In this document: positions 27,533 through 36,105 of the stretch, in pieces
Layout of the letters: each line of letters starts with the position of its first letter
Numbering within the stretch: the stretch's first letter is position 1
Assembly: GCA_044226395.1 (NCBI GenBank)
Contig: JBGAHD010000005.1
Coordinates: 248,001 to 312,000, forward strand
Direction: 5' to 3'
Source of the DNA: JBGAHD01 sp044226395
GTDB taxonomy: Bacteria; Pseudomonadota; Gammaproteobacteria; Xanthomonadales; Ahniellaceae
DNA length: 64,000 bases
Program-made: the position numbers and the translations under genes
Notes under the pieces: model-generated
Seen by the model: only the letters and a program-made list of their open reading frames with translations
What the model was told of the DNA's origin: nothing
Databases searched by the model: none

Positions 27533-28162
27533 ATGGACATCGCCGTGCCCGTCTATCCCCGCTTCACCGCCACCGACGCCATCGGCGCCTACGAGGTGCT
27601 CGGCCGCGTGCCCGGCGCGCGCGTGCACTTTCTCGCGAGCCAGCCTGGCGTGGTGGTGACCGATCTCGGCCTGCGGTTGATCGCCGAGGATCTCGACACC
27701 CTGCCCGCGCCCGACATCATCATGGTGCCCGGCGGGCCCAACGATGCCTTGCCGCTGCGCGACGAGAAACTGCTCGCGTGGTTGCGCCGCGCCGATGCCA
27801 CCAGCACGTGGACGACCTCGGTGTGCACGGGCGCCTATGTGCTGGGCGCGGCCGGTCTGTTGCGCGGCAAGCGCGCGTCCACGCATTGGCTCGATCGCGA
27901 AGGCTTGGCGCACTGGGGCGCCACCAGCACGGACGAGCGCGTGGTGTTCGACGGCAAGACCGTGACCGCGGCGGGTGTGTCGTCCTCGATCGACATGGGC
28001 TTGACCCTGGCCGCGCGCCTGGCCGGCGAGGACGTGGCGCAGGCGATTCAACTCGGCATCGAATACGACCCGCATCCGCCGTTCAACAGCGGCTCGCCGG
28101 AGAAAGCGCCGAAGCACATTGTCGCGATGGTGCGGCATCTGGTCGCGACGCGGAGCGTGTGA
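27533..28162 (+). CDS. DJ-1/PfpI-family protein, isonitrile-hydratase-like
   Basis: The 209-aa product is a single DJ-1/PfpI domain: MDIAVPVYPRFTATDAIGAYEVL, APDIIMVPGGPND, the nucleophile elbow TTSVCTGAYVLG (Cys near residue 97) and RASTHWLDREGL. The last resembles isocyanide hydratases of the Pseudomonas InhA type, but glyoxalase/deglycase-like roles are also known in the superfamily. A GAGGAG stands 5 bases before the ATG at 27533, and a GTG 6 bases upstream is less likely. It overlaps the next gene by one base (TGATG). Confidence 0.85.
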   Translation: MDIAVPVYPRFTATDAIGAYEVLGRVPGARVHFLASQPGVVVTDLGLRLIAEDLDTLPAPDIIMVPGGPNDALPLRDEKLLAWLRRADATSTWTTSVCTGAYVLGAAGLLRGKRASTHWLDREGLAHWGATSTDERVVFDGKTVTAAGVSSSIDMGLTLAARLAGEDVAQAIQLGIEYDPHPPFNSGSPEKAPKHIVAMVRHLVATRSV

Positions 28163-28545
28163 TGAGCTGGCGCGCGCGTATCGCTGGCGCCATCTTCGCG
28201 ATCGTCGGCGTGATTCATCTGCTGCCGGGCGTGGTGTTCTTTCAGGTCACGCGCGCGGAAGCGCTTTATGGCGTGACGTGGACGGGCGATGATCTGAGTC
28301 TGCTGCTGCGCCACCGCGCGGTGATGCTGGCGACGATCGGCGTGCTGTTGCTCGTGGCGGTCTGGCGCGCGGCATGGCGCGCGCCAGCCGTGTGCGCGGC
28401 GACGATCAGCAAGGTCGCCTTCATTGGCCTGGTGCTGTCGATGGGCGCGAATGCCGCGATCGCGCGCGTGGCGATGGTCGATGCGATCACGCTGCCGGCC
28501 TTGCTGATCGCCTGGTGGCTGACGCGACCGCGCGCGACGAGCTAA
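28162..28545 (+). CDS. Small integral membrane protein
   Basis: The 127-aa product has four predicted membrane helices (AGAIFAIVGVIHLLPGVVFF, LATIGVLLLVAVWRA, ISKVAFIGLVLSMGAN and ITLPALLIAWWLT). A TGATG junction couples it to the DJ-1 gene, making it the third gene of the regulator operon. I recognise no family. Its stop codon overlaps the stop of the convergent sulfotransferase gene (bases 28542-28545 serve both). Confidence 0.75.
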   Translation: MSWRARIAGAIFAIVGVIHLLPGVVFFQVTRAEALYGVTWTGDDLSLLLRHRAVMLATIGVLLLVAVWRAAWRAPAVCAATISKVAFIGLVLSMGANAAIARVAMVDAITLPALLIAWWLTRPRATS

Positions 28546-30062
28546 GCGCCCCAGTCGAGTTCGGTCAGCGCCGGACAATGCGGTGCATAGGCCTGCCATC
28601 GGCCGCGCGAACGCTGATGCACTTTCTGGCGCAGTTGCCAGACGCTGGCGGTGCGCGCGGCCTCGGCCGGCGCCATGAAGGTCGGCGATGCCGACGAGGG
28701 ATCGAGACCGAGCCAGCGCCACACGCGCTCGAGTTGATCTTCGGGCGCGGCGACGAAGTCCTCGTAGTCGATCGTCAGAGTCTCGAGCCCCAAGCGCATC
28801 GGCCACTCGGCCATCGCCTGACGATAGTCGCGCGCGAAGTGCGCGATATCCCGCCAGTCGTAGGCGAAGGCGGAATCGGGATGCGCGAACCATTGCTGAT
28901 AGATCGACAACGCGGTGTCGCGCGGATCACGCCTGACGTGCAGCAGACGCGCCCGCGGCAGCAGCGCGGCGACGGCGTCGAGGTCGCGGAAGTTGAGCGG
29001 GTTCTTATCGAGATAAAACGGCATCACCGCGTCATCGCGCACCACGTGCGCGAGATAGTGCGCGCCGAGCAAGGTCGCGGTGTCGCGCGTGGGATTGCCG
29101 CGCCAGTGCCGCGCGAGTTCGGCCAGCCAGTTCAACTCGCCGCGATGACGAATCTTGGGATGACGCGCCAGACGCTCGGCGATGACACTGGTGCCCGAGC
29201 GCGGCATGCCGATCACGAACACCGGACACACCGAGCCCTGCGGGATCGCGGCCAGCGGTCGCGGCGCGGCCACGCGCGCGGCGAGTTCGGCCGACCAGGC
29301 CGCGGCATCCCAAGGCAGCAAGGCGCGCTGTTCGGCATTGCCGCGCGTGAAGTGCGCGGTGGCGCGCGCGGGATCGCCCAGATCGTCGTAGACCTTGCCC
29401 AGGGCGAATGCCAGCGCGATGCGCGCGTGCGCGTCGCGCGGCTCGGCCGCGGCGCGTTCGAGCAAGGCCAAGTCGCCATCGTCGGCCGCGGTGAAGCGAC
29501 GCGCGTGCGCGAGCCGCAACCAGGCGCCGGGATGCGTGGCATCGAGCTTGAGCGTGCGCAGCAGATGCGTGCGCGCGCTGTCGAACTGGCCCGCGCTCAG
29601 GTGCAATTCCGCGCGGGCGAAGCAGCAGCCGGCGTGGTCATCGCAGTCGGCGGCGCGCTTCTCGCAAAGCTCCAGCGCCAGATCGGAACGGCCGCATTCG
29701 CGCACGAAGTCGATGTGGGCTTGCAGATCGTCGCCGTCCGGTCGCGCGCGCGCGGCGTGGTCGGCCATGACCTGCGCGGCGCCACCATAACGACCTTGGT
29801 TGCGCAGCAGATGCGCGAGGCTGGCCGCGGCCTCGGTATGCGTGGGGTCGAGCAACAGAGCGCGGCGCAACACGGCCTCGGCCAGTTGCACGTCGCCGGC
29901 CAGACGCGCGCAATGGCCGAGCAAGGTCTGTAGCTCGACATCGTTCGGCGCGTGCGCGGCGGCCGCGCGCAAGGGCGCGAGCGCGCGGCGCGGATCGGCG
30001 CGCACTTGCTCGCGCGCCAGCGACAGATAGTGGTTCGATGCTTCCTTGGCCGTATCGTTCAT
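28542..30062 (-). CDS. TPR-containing sulfotransferase family protein
   Basis: The 506-aa product has an N-terminal half of tetratricopeptide repeats (for example DVELQTLLGHCARLAGDVQL, then LLDPTHTEAAASLAHLLRNQGRY). The C-terminal half is a sulfotransferase. The PAPS 5'-phosphosulfate loop is GMPRSGTSVIAERL near residue 283; the 3'-phosphate region is LLHVRRDPRDTALSIYQQ; the fold ends in WRWLGLD and SRGRWQAY. It should transfer sulfate from PAPS to an unknown acceptor. I chose the ATG at 30062, with AGGGG 11 bases upstream. A paralogue lies directly upstream on the same strand, 44 bases away. Confidence 0.88.
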   Translation of the reverse strand: MNDTAKEASNHYLSLAREQVRADPRRALAPLRAAAAHAPNDVELQTLLGHCARLAGDVQLAEAVLRRALLLDPTHTEAAASLAHLLRNQGRYGGAAQVMADHAARARPDGDDLQAHIDFVRECGRSDLALELCEKRAADCDDHAGCCFARAELHLSAGQFDSARTHLLRTLKLDATHPGAWLRLAHARRFTAADDGDLALLERAAAEPRDAHARIALAFALGKVYDDLGDPARATAHFTRGNAEQRALLPWDAAAWSAELAARVAAPRPLAAIPQGSVCPVFVIGMPRSGTSVIAERLARHPKIRHRGELNWLAELARHWRGNPTRDTATLLGAHYLAHVVRDDAVMPFYLDKNPLNFRDLDAVAALLPRARLLHVRRDPRDTALSIYQQWFAHPDSAFAYDWRDIAHFARDYRQAMAEWPMRLGLETLTIDYEDFVAAPEDQLERVWRWLGLDPSSASPTFMAPAEAARTASVWQLRQKVHQRSRGRWQAYAPHCPALTELDWGA

Positions 30063-30106
30063 CGGTATCGCGCCCCTCGACGCGGCGCCCACGCGCCTTC
30101 AGAGCG

Positions 30107-31936
30107 CTATGCGCAATAAGCGTAGCGATCGAGCCACGGCGCGAGCACGGGCAAGGCCGACGCGAAGTGCTGGCGATAGCCTTGCCAGCGCCCGACCGCG
30201 CGCGCGTGGATCGGCTCGACCACTTGTTCATAGCTCGGCGTGGAAATATAGCCACGTCGGCGCGCGTTGCCCGCGGGATCGCGCATGGCTTCGTGCCAGG
30301 GCAGACCGAGGAACTCGCACACGCGCTGGGCCTGCTCGATCGGCGCGGCGACCAAGTCTTCGTAGCGCAAGCGCAGCACCTGCAGCGGCAACAGCGGCGC
30401 CTGCGCTTCGAAATAGTCGAACAGCGCGGCATAGGTCCGCGCCGCCGAATCCAATGACACGAACAACCGCGCGATGCCCGGATTGCGGAAGTCCTGCATG
30501 AAGCAACTGAGCACCGCGTCGCACGGATGACGCAGGGCCAGGATCACGCGCGCGCCAGGCCACAGCCGCGCGATCGCGGGCAGGCGCGCCATGTTGAGGG
30601 GGTTCTTGTCGACGAGGCGCTGATCGGCGGCGAGCGTCGTGACCTCGGCGACCTGCGCGAAGTAGCGCGCGCGCAAGTCCGCCGCCTGCGCGGCGTCGAG
30701 GCGATCGAGCGCGAAGGGATAGTCCACCCCCTGCGCGAAGCAGCGACTGATCGCGTATTGCAGGAACGGCCGCTCGTCCATCGAGCGCAAGCCGGGATGC
30801 GCGTCGAGCATGTGTTCGAGCAAGGTCGTGCCCGAGCGCGGAAAGCCGACGACGAAGACCGGCGCGCGCGCGGCCGCCTCGGCATCGGGCGCGGGCCAGC
30901 GCGAGACGTCTTCGGGCGTCAAGCGATCGCGAAGAATCCGCAGCAGATCGGGTTCGGCGTCGGCGAGTTCGCCGGCATCATGACGTCGACGCGCTTCGCG
31001 CGCGGCGTGGCCGGCTTGCCACGCGGCGAAGGCCGCGTTGCGATCGCCCAGGCGATCGCAAGCCTTGCCCAGATCGAAATAATGCGGCGCGCGCATGGCC
31101 TCGTTGGGCAGATGCGCGATGACGTGTTCGAAATCCGCGCGCGCGGTCGCGAAGGCGCGATCGCGCGCGGCCAGTCGCGCGCGGGCGAGCACGGTGTCGC
31201 GCGCTTGCGGCTCGTGCGTTTGCGCCAGCGCCAGGCAGTCGCGCGCGCCGTCGAGATCGTTCAAGCGCTCGAGGCTCAGCGCCAATTGCGCGTGCAGGCC
31301 GGGCGTGGCCTGTCGCGTGTGGCGCGCCTGGACCAGCAAGGCGCGAGCGCGCGCATCGTGGCCGAGCTGCGTGAGGCAACCAGCGAGCGCGATCGCGGCT
31401 TCGGGCGGCGGCGCGTAGTTCGCGTCGATGTCGCGCAAGAGATCGCGCGCGGCGGCTTCTTCGCCGGCTTCGAGCAGGGCGCGCAGCAGGTACACGCGAA
31501 TCTCGTCATCGTGCGGCGCGGCGGTCAGCGCCTGAGTGAACAAGCTTCGCGCCGTGGCGTTCTCGCCGAGTTCGGCATGCAACAAGCCGAGGTTGTAGAT
31601 CAGCGCCGGTTCCTGGGGGCGCAGGGACAGCGCGTGTTGATAGGCATTCTGCGCGTCGATGTAGCGACGCAGCGCGCGAAGGCTATTGCCGAGATTGCTC
31701 CAGTGCGTCCATTGCCGCGGCTGCAATTGCGCCAGCCGCTCGAACGGCGGCACGGCCTGGGCATGTTCGCCCAACGCCGCGTGCGCGAGCGCGAGCACGG
31801 TCAAGGCGCCAAGATGATGGGGATCGACATCGAGCACGCGCCGCGCGGGCGCGATGGCCTCGGCCGCGCGCCCCTCGCGCAGATGCGCGAAAGCGGCGTC
31901 GAAGGCATTCGCGGTGGCGGATTCGGCGGGACTCAT
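30107..31936 (-). CDS. TPR-containing sulfotransferase family protein (paralogue)
   Basis: The 609-aa product has about 330 residues of TPRs (repeats such as ALTVLALAHAALGEHAQAV and ALIYNLGLLHAELGENATAR). A sulfotransferase domain follows with VVGFPRSGTTLLEHMLDAHP near residue 365, VDKNPLNMARL, ILALRHPCDAVLSCF and VGRWQGYRQHF. It shares its plan and strand with the next gene (28542-30062). It starts 83 bases after the TonB-receptor gene, with a terminator hairpin between. Pairs of TPR-sulfotransferases and TonB receptors recur in Xanthomonadales and Sphingomonadales, though the substrate remains unknown to me. Confidence 0.88.
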   Translation of the reverse strand: MSPAESATANAFDAAFAHLREGRAAEAIAPARRVLDVDPHHLGALTVLALAHAALGEHAQAVPPFERLAQLQPRQWTHWSNLGNSLRALRRYIDAQNAYQHALSLRPQEPALIYNLGLLHAELGENATARSLFTQALTAAPHDDEIRVYLLRALLEAGEEAAARDLLRDIDANYAPPPEAAIALAGCLTQLGHDARARALLVQARHTRQATPGLHAQLALSLERLNDLDGARDCLALAQTHEPQARDTVLARARLAARDRAFATARADFEHVIAHLPNEAMRAPHYFDLGKACDRLGDRNAAFAAWQAGHAAREARRRHDAGELADAEPDLLRILRDRLTPEDVSRWPAPDAEAAARAPVFVVGFPRSGTTLLEHMLDAHPGLRSMDERPFLQYAISRCFAQGVDYPFALDRLDAAQAADLRARYFAQVAEVTTLAADQRLVDKNPLNMARLPAIARLWPGARVILALRHPCDAVLSCFMQDFRNPGIARLFVSLDSAARTYAALFDYFEAQAPLLPLQVLRLRYEDLVAAPIEQAQRVCEFLGLPWHEAMRDPAGNARRRGYISTPSYEQVVEPIHARAVGRWQGYRQHFASALPVLAPWLDRYAYCA

Positions 31937-31976
31937 CGTCGCAGTGTACGCCGCGGGCGCGGCGTCGAAAACGACA

Positions 31977-32002
31977 ACGGCGCCGCCCGAGGGCGGCGCC
32001 GT
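31977..32002 (-). terminator. Rho-independent terminator of the TonB-receptor gene
   Basis: ACGGCGCCGCCC and GGGCGGCGCCGT form a 12-bp perfect stem. On the minus strand it is followed by TGTCGTTTTCG. It lies 17 bases after the receptor's stop and upstream of the second sulfotransferase gene, so read-through may be limited. Confidence 0.7.
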
Positions 32003-32019
32003 GTCGACAACGACCGTGA

Positions 32020-34899
32020 TCAGAAGCTCACGTTGAAACGCAGGAAGTACGCGCGACCGATGGTGTCGAAGGAAATCACATCGGTGTTGGCGTTGGTGGT
32101 GTTGTTTTGATAGAGCAGCGGCGGCTGCTTGTCGCCCACGTTGTCCACGCCCAGGCGCACCGTGGTGTTCCACGGTTCGTAGGTGTAGGACGCCTCGACG
32201 TTGTGATAGACCGTGGCGCCGTAGTCGCGCACCACGTTGGGAATCACGCCGTCGGCCGAGGGACCGCCCGGACGCGGGCTGCCCAGGTCGAAGCCGTGGA
32301 TGTAGCTCGTCGTCCAGCTCGCGCCCCAATCGCCGCGATTCCACGACAAGGTCGTCAACGCGCGCCAGCGCGGGAACAGACCGTCCTGCGCGCTGAAGGT
32401 GCCGGCGTTGTACAGCGTGCCGCCGGGGATGCCCGCGAGGATCTTGCGGTTGAAGCGCTCGATATAGGTGGTGTTGAAGCTGACGTTGAACTGACCCCAC
32501 TGCGTCCACGGAATCTTGTAGAACGCGCCGAAGTCCACGCCACGCGCGTCGACATCGCCCAGGTTGACCGTGGGCAGGCCGATGTAATTGACCTGGCCAT
32601 CGTCGAAGCGATTGACCTCGTTGCAGAACAAGCCACCGTAGAAGCAGCCGTTGAGCACGGTCGAAGCGGCCGGCGTTTCGATCGAGTCGGACAGCTTCAC
32701 GCGCCACACGTCGAGGTTGAACGACGCGCCTTCCAGCCAGTTCGGGTCATAGACCACGCCCCAGGTGAAGACATCGCCTTCCTCGGGCTTGAGGTCGACA
32801 TTGCCGCGACCGATGCCGGTGTACTGACCGTTGTTCTGCGAGAACGAGCCGTCGCGCGGCACGTTGGCGCAGGCCGCGTCGATGTTGGCATTGGCGCCGA
32901 CCGGCGTGGTCAGACTGTTGCACGGATCGATCACGGTCGGCGCGCCGGCGGCGCGCGGCGCGTACAGGTCGGAAATGTTCGGCGCGCGGAACACTTCGGC
33001 ATAGGTCGTGCGCAGCAGCAGGTCATCGATGGGACGCCATTCGATGCCGAGCTTGAAGTTACTGGTGCTGCCGATGTTGGAGTAATCCGACCAGCGACCG
33101 CCGAGCGTCAGGTTCAGCGACTTGGCGAACGGCGCGTCGGTGAGCACGGGCACCAGGAACTCGCCATACAGCTCGGTGACGTCGAACTTGCCCGAGGTCG
33201 GGCCCGTGCAGGTTTCCTGCGCGAGCAGACAGGTCGTGTAGTTCGGCGGCAGCGCGATGGTGAGGAAATCCGGATTGAAGTCGAGCGAGTGCTCGCGATA
33301 CTCCACGCCGAACGCGGCCGAGACTTCGCCCGCCGGTAGTTCGAACAGATTGCCGGTGACGTTACCGGTGAACGAACGCAGTTCGGATTCGAGATCGGAC
33401 GCCGGATTGGCCGCGATGTTCTGCAGCGCCGCGACCTGCTCGGGCGAGCTGAGGTTGAAGAAGTTCACCGGCACGCAGCCCGCGATCGGCGCGCCCGGCG
33501 TGCCGCAGGTCGGACGACCCTGGGCATCGAGGAACGACGGACCCACGGCCGCTTGCAGCGCCGGCTGGAACAGATAGCCGTAGGTGCGATTGTCCTGAGT
33601 GATCTGCGCCCAGGTCACGCCCGCGTCCCAACTCCAGGAACTGTCGCCGAAGTTGCCGCGCAGACCCGCGTTCAATTGCGCGGTCGAGGTCTCGAACGCG
33701 AAGCGGCGATTGCCCAGGGCTTCGAGACGCAGCAGCGCGTTGTCGAGGTCGACGCCGAAGGGGTTGTAGATGCTGTCGCCCGACAGCACCACGCCGTCGT
33801 TGCGACCATCGAAGGGCAGTGGCGCGATTTCGGCGCTGGACTGGGTCTTGTTGTACAAGGCCTCGAAATAGGCGCTGACCGCATCGTTGATCTGATAGCT
33901 GCCCGAGCTGAAGATGCCCACGCGCTCGGACGGCGTGATCAGCAGATTACCCACGGCCTGATAGTTGTAGCGATCATTGGTCTGACCGCCGGCGATGAAG
34001 CAGCGGAAATCGCTCGGGCGCGTGCCCGACGAACCGCCAATGCGCGTGACCGAGCCGCCCGAGTCCTCGCAACCGCCGAACTGCGCCAGCAGATCATCGG
34101 GCAGGAAGTAACGACCCGTCGGCGTGCGGCTGGAACCGCCCGGGAACACCGAGCCGCTCGACAGATACAGGGCCGACGACGCGTAGGCGCGATCGCGCGC
34201 CGCCACGGCTTCCTGCTTGTTGTAGGTCAGGCCCAGCGAGATCGAACCGCGATCGCCGGCGTGACCCATGGTCAGCGAGAAGTCCTGACGCTCGCCATCG
34301 CTGCGGTCGGTGATGCCGTAACCGCCGGAGATCTCCATGCCCTGGTAGTCGGTCTTGAGAATGAAATTGACCACGCCACCGATGGCATCGGAACCATAGA
34401 TCGCCGACGCGCCATCCTTGAGCACTTCGATGCGCTCGATCATGGCGATCGGAATGATGTTGACGTCGACGCCGCCCGACGTGGTCGAGCCACCGTTGGT
34501 GGTGACCACGCGACGGCCGTTCAACAGCACCAGGGTGCGGTTGACGCCAAGGCCGCGCAGATCGACGGTGGACGAACCGGTGCCGCCGCCATTGTTGACC
34601 TGTGGCGAAGTGGCCGTGCCACCACCGGCGACGACCGGGAAGTTCTGCAGGAACTCACCGACCGTGGAGGCGCCGGTGCGCTGGATCTCTTCTTTCTCGA
34701 GCACGAAGACCGGGCTCGACGTCTCGGCATCGACGCGGCGAATGCGCGAACCGGTGACGACCACGGCATCGAGTTGATGCGAGTCATCGGCCGGCGGCGA
34801 CGTTTGCGCCTGGGCGACGGGCAGCGCGCTGCCGGCGACCAGACCCAGCAGCAAGGCGCGACGCACGCCATGCGCAAGGGGATTGTTTTTGAATGTCAT
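32020..34899 (-). CDS. TonB-dependent outer-membrane receptor
   Basis: The 959-aa product starts with a signal peptide (ALLLGLVAGSALPVAQAQ). A TonB-box-like segment is present (LDAVVVTGSRIRR), as is a plug domain (GASTVGEFLQNFPVVAGG, LRGLGVNRTLVLLNGRRV and ERIEVLKDGASAIYGSDAIG). The rest is a 22-strand type barrel ending in the terminal aromatic signature AYFLRFNVSF. It imports a substrate using energy from TonB-ExbBD; the ligand is not evident. The plug is of the Gly/Asn-rich group common in Xanthomonadales. I chose the ATG at 34899, with GAGGAAAG upstream. The two downstream genes code for TPR-sulfotransferases. Confidence 0.93.
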   Translation of the reverse strand: MTFKNNPLAHGVRRALLLGLVAGSALPVAQAQTSPPADDSHQLDAVVVTGSRIRRVDAETSSPVFVLEKEEIQRTGASTVGEFLQNFPVVAGGGTATSPQVNNGGGTGSSTVDLRGLGVNRTLVLLNGRRVVTTNGGSTTSGGVDVNIIPIAMIERIEVLKDGASAIYGSDAIGGVVNFILKTDYQGMEISGGYGITDRSDGERQDFSLTMGHAGDRGSISLGLTYNKQEAVAARDRAYASSALYLSSGSVFPGGSSRTPTGRYFLPDDLLAQFGGCEDSGGSVTRIGGSSGTRPSDFRCFIAGGQTNDRYNYQAVGNLLITPSERVGIFSSGSYQINDAVSAYFEALYNKTQSSAEIAPLPFDGRNDGVVLSGDSIYNPFGVDLDNALLRLEALGNRRFAFETSTAQLNAGLRGNFGDSSWSWDAGVTWAQITQDNRTYGYLFQPALQAAVGPSFLDAQGRPTCGTPGAPIAGCVPVNFFNLSSPEQVAALQNIAANPASDLESELRSFTGNVTGNLFELPAGEVSAAFGVEYREHSLDFNPDFLTIALPPNYTTCLLAQETCTGPTSGKFDVTELYGEFLVPVLTDAPFAKSLNLTLGGRWSDYSNIGSTSNFKLGIEWRPIDDLLLRTTYAEVFRAPNISDLYAPRAAGAPTVIDPCNSLTTPVGANANIDAACANVPRDGSFSQNNGQYTGIGRGNVDLKPEEGDVFTWGVVYDPNWLEGASFNLDVWRVKLSDSIETPAASTVLNGCFYGGLFCNEVNRFDDGQVNYIGLPTVNLGDVDARGVDFGAFYKIPWTQWGQFNVSFNTTYIERFNRKILAGIPGGTLYNAGTFSAQDGLFPRWRALTTLSWNRGDWGASWTTSYIHGFDLGSPRPGGPSADGVIPNVVRDYGATVYHNVEASYTYEPWNTTVRLGVDNVGDKQPPLLYQNNTTNANTDVISFDTIGRAYFLRFNVSF

Positions 34900-35093
34900 G
34901 GGCTTTCCTCGGGGCGCGAGCTGGGGTGCTCGAGTCATGGATCCAGGCCACTGCCTAGACCTCGGCCCGATGGTAGGCGCGCGCGCGCCGAGGCCTGATT
35001 GCTTATGTTGCGAGATCGTTAAAACGCGCGGGCGTCCGCGCGACCGCGCAGTTTCTGTATCGACGGGCTAATAGGAACGGCAACACGCCGATC

Positions 35094-35110
35094 TGTTCAC
35101 GGCATGAACA
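35094..35110. promoter_or_regulatory. Perfect dyad TGTTCA-N5-TGAACA upstream of the TonB-receptor gene
   Basis: The 17-base dyad lies in the 219-base gap between the diguanylate cyclase stop (35119) and the receptor start (34899), about 195 bases before the receptor ATG. The form fits the binding site of a dimeric repressor or activator. The regulator is unknown. Confidence 0.4.
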
Positions 35111-35118
35111 ACCGTGCT

Positions 35119-36015
35119 TCAGGCCTGAACGCAGACGCGATCGCGACCGCCGTGCTTGGCCGAATACAGCGCGCGATCGGCGGCCTGCATCAGGCTCACG
35201 CGATCGGCGCGGCCCGGCGTCATCGATGCCAGGCCAATGCTCACGGTCAGGGCGATGGTCTGACCCTGCGCGCGGGGCGGTTGCGCGGCGACGCGTTCGC
35301 GCAGGCGTTCGGCCTGGCGCAAGGCGGCGGCGCTGTCGATGTCGACGAGCAGCCAGACGAATTCCTCGCCACCGAGTCGCGCCAGGATCGCGGACTCGCC
35401 GAGTTCATCGCGGATCACGCGCGCGAAGTGCGCCAGCACTTCATCGCCGCCGGTGTGACCCAGGTGATCGTTGATCGCCTTGAAGCGATCGAGGTCGAGA
35501 ATGGCCAGGGTCAGCGGCAGACCCAGGCGATGGGCGCGCGCGATCTCGGCGTCGGCCAGTTCGATGAAGTGGCGGCGGTTGATCAAACCCGTCAACGCGT
35601 CATGCGTGGCCAGTTCGTACAACGCGTCCTGAAAGCGCGCCTCGACGCTGGCGCGGCTGATGAACTTGAGCATGCTCTTACCCACCACCAGCAGATCGCC
35701 GTCGGCCAGGCGCGTGTCGTCGATGGGGCGATCGTTGACCAGGGTGCGGTTCTTCGAGCCGAGGTCGCGCACGCGGTAGTGATCGCCTTCGCGCCAGATC
35801 TGGCAGTGCTTGCGCGACACGCTGGCGTGGTCGATGCGCAGACGCGCCTCGGCCCCGCGACCGATGACCAAGGGCTCGGCGTCGACGGTCGCGCGCGCGC
35901 CCAGGCCCTCGCCATGCACGACCACCACGTAGGCCTGACGCAATTCGGCGTCGCCTGGCTGGGTGAGCGAGGTGGGCTGGGTGGTAGCGGCGGTGTCGTC
36001 GGCTGAGCGGTTCAT
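35119..36015 (-). CDS. FHA-GGDEF protein, predicted diguanylate cyclase
   Basis: The 298-aa cytoplasmic protein has an FHA phosphothreonine-binding domain (PLVIGRGAEARLRIDHASVS, then RKHCQIW, GSKNRTLVND and RLADGDLLVVG; about residues 40-115). A GGDEF domain follows (THDALTGLINRRHFIE, LDLDRFKAINDHLGHTGGDE and RLGGEEFVWLL). An intact GGEEF signature predicts synthesis of cyclic di-GMP. The inhibitory RxxD site that normally lies just before it reads GESA here, so product feedback may be lost. It diverges from a Ser/Thr kinase gene 90 bases away, and an FHA reader beside a kinase suggests phospho-dependent control. Confidence 0.9.
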   Translation of the reverse strand: MNRSADDTAATTQPTSLTQPGDAELRQAYVVVVHGEGLGARATVDAEPLVIGRGAEARLRIDHASVSRKHCQIWREGDHYRVRDLGSKNRTLVNDRPIDDTRLADGDLLVVGKSMLKFISRASVEARFQDALYELATHDALTGLINRRHFIELADAEIARAHRLGLPLTLAILDLDRFKAINDHLGHTGGDEVLAHFARVIRDELGESAILARLGGEEFVWLLVDIDSAAALRQAERLRERVAAQPPRAQGQTIALTVSIGLASMTPGRADRVSLMQAADRALYSAKHGGRDRVCVQA

Positions 36016-36072
36016 GCGCGATCTCGTGCCGGCGCAGTGTATCGCGGCGGCGACGCCAGCGCGGGCGATGCC

Positions 36073-36082
36073 GCTAGAATGC
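36073..36082 (+). promoter_or_regulatory. Candidate -10 region of the kinase gene (GCTAGAATGC)
   Basis: TAGAAT at 36075-36080 fits a sigma-70 -10 box about 25 bases before the kinase start codon. The same 10-base word occurs before pfp at 51064-51073. No matching -35 box is seen. Confidence 0.4.
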
Positions 36083-36105
36083 GCCGGCTGCCGGGGGGAA
36101 AGCCG

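Noticed and set aside
28542..28545. Shared stop codons of two convergent genes
   Set aside because: A compact arrangement worth noting but common in dense genomes; no special function is implied.
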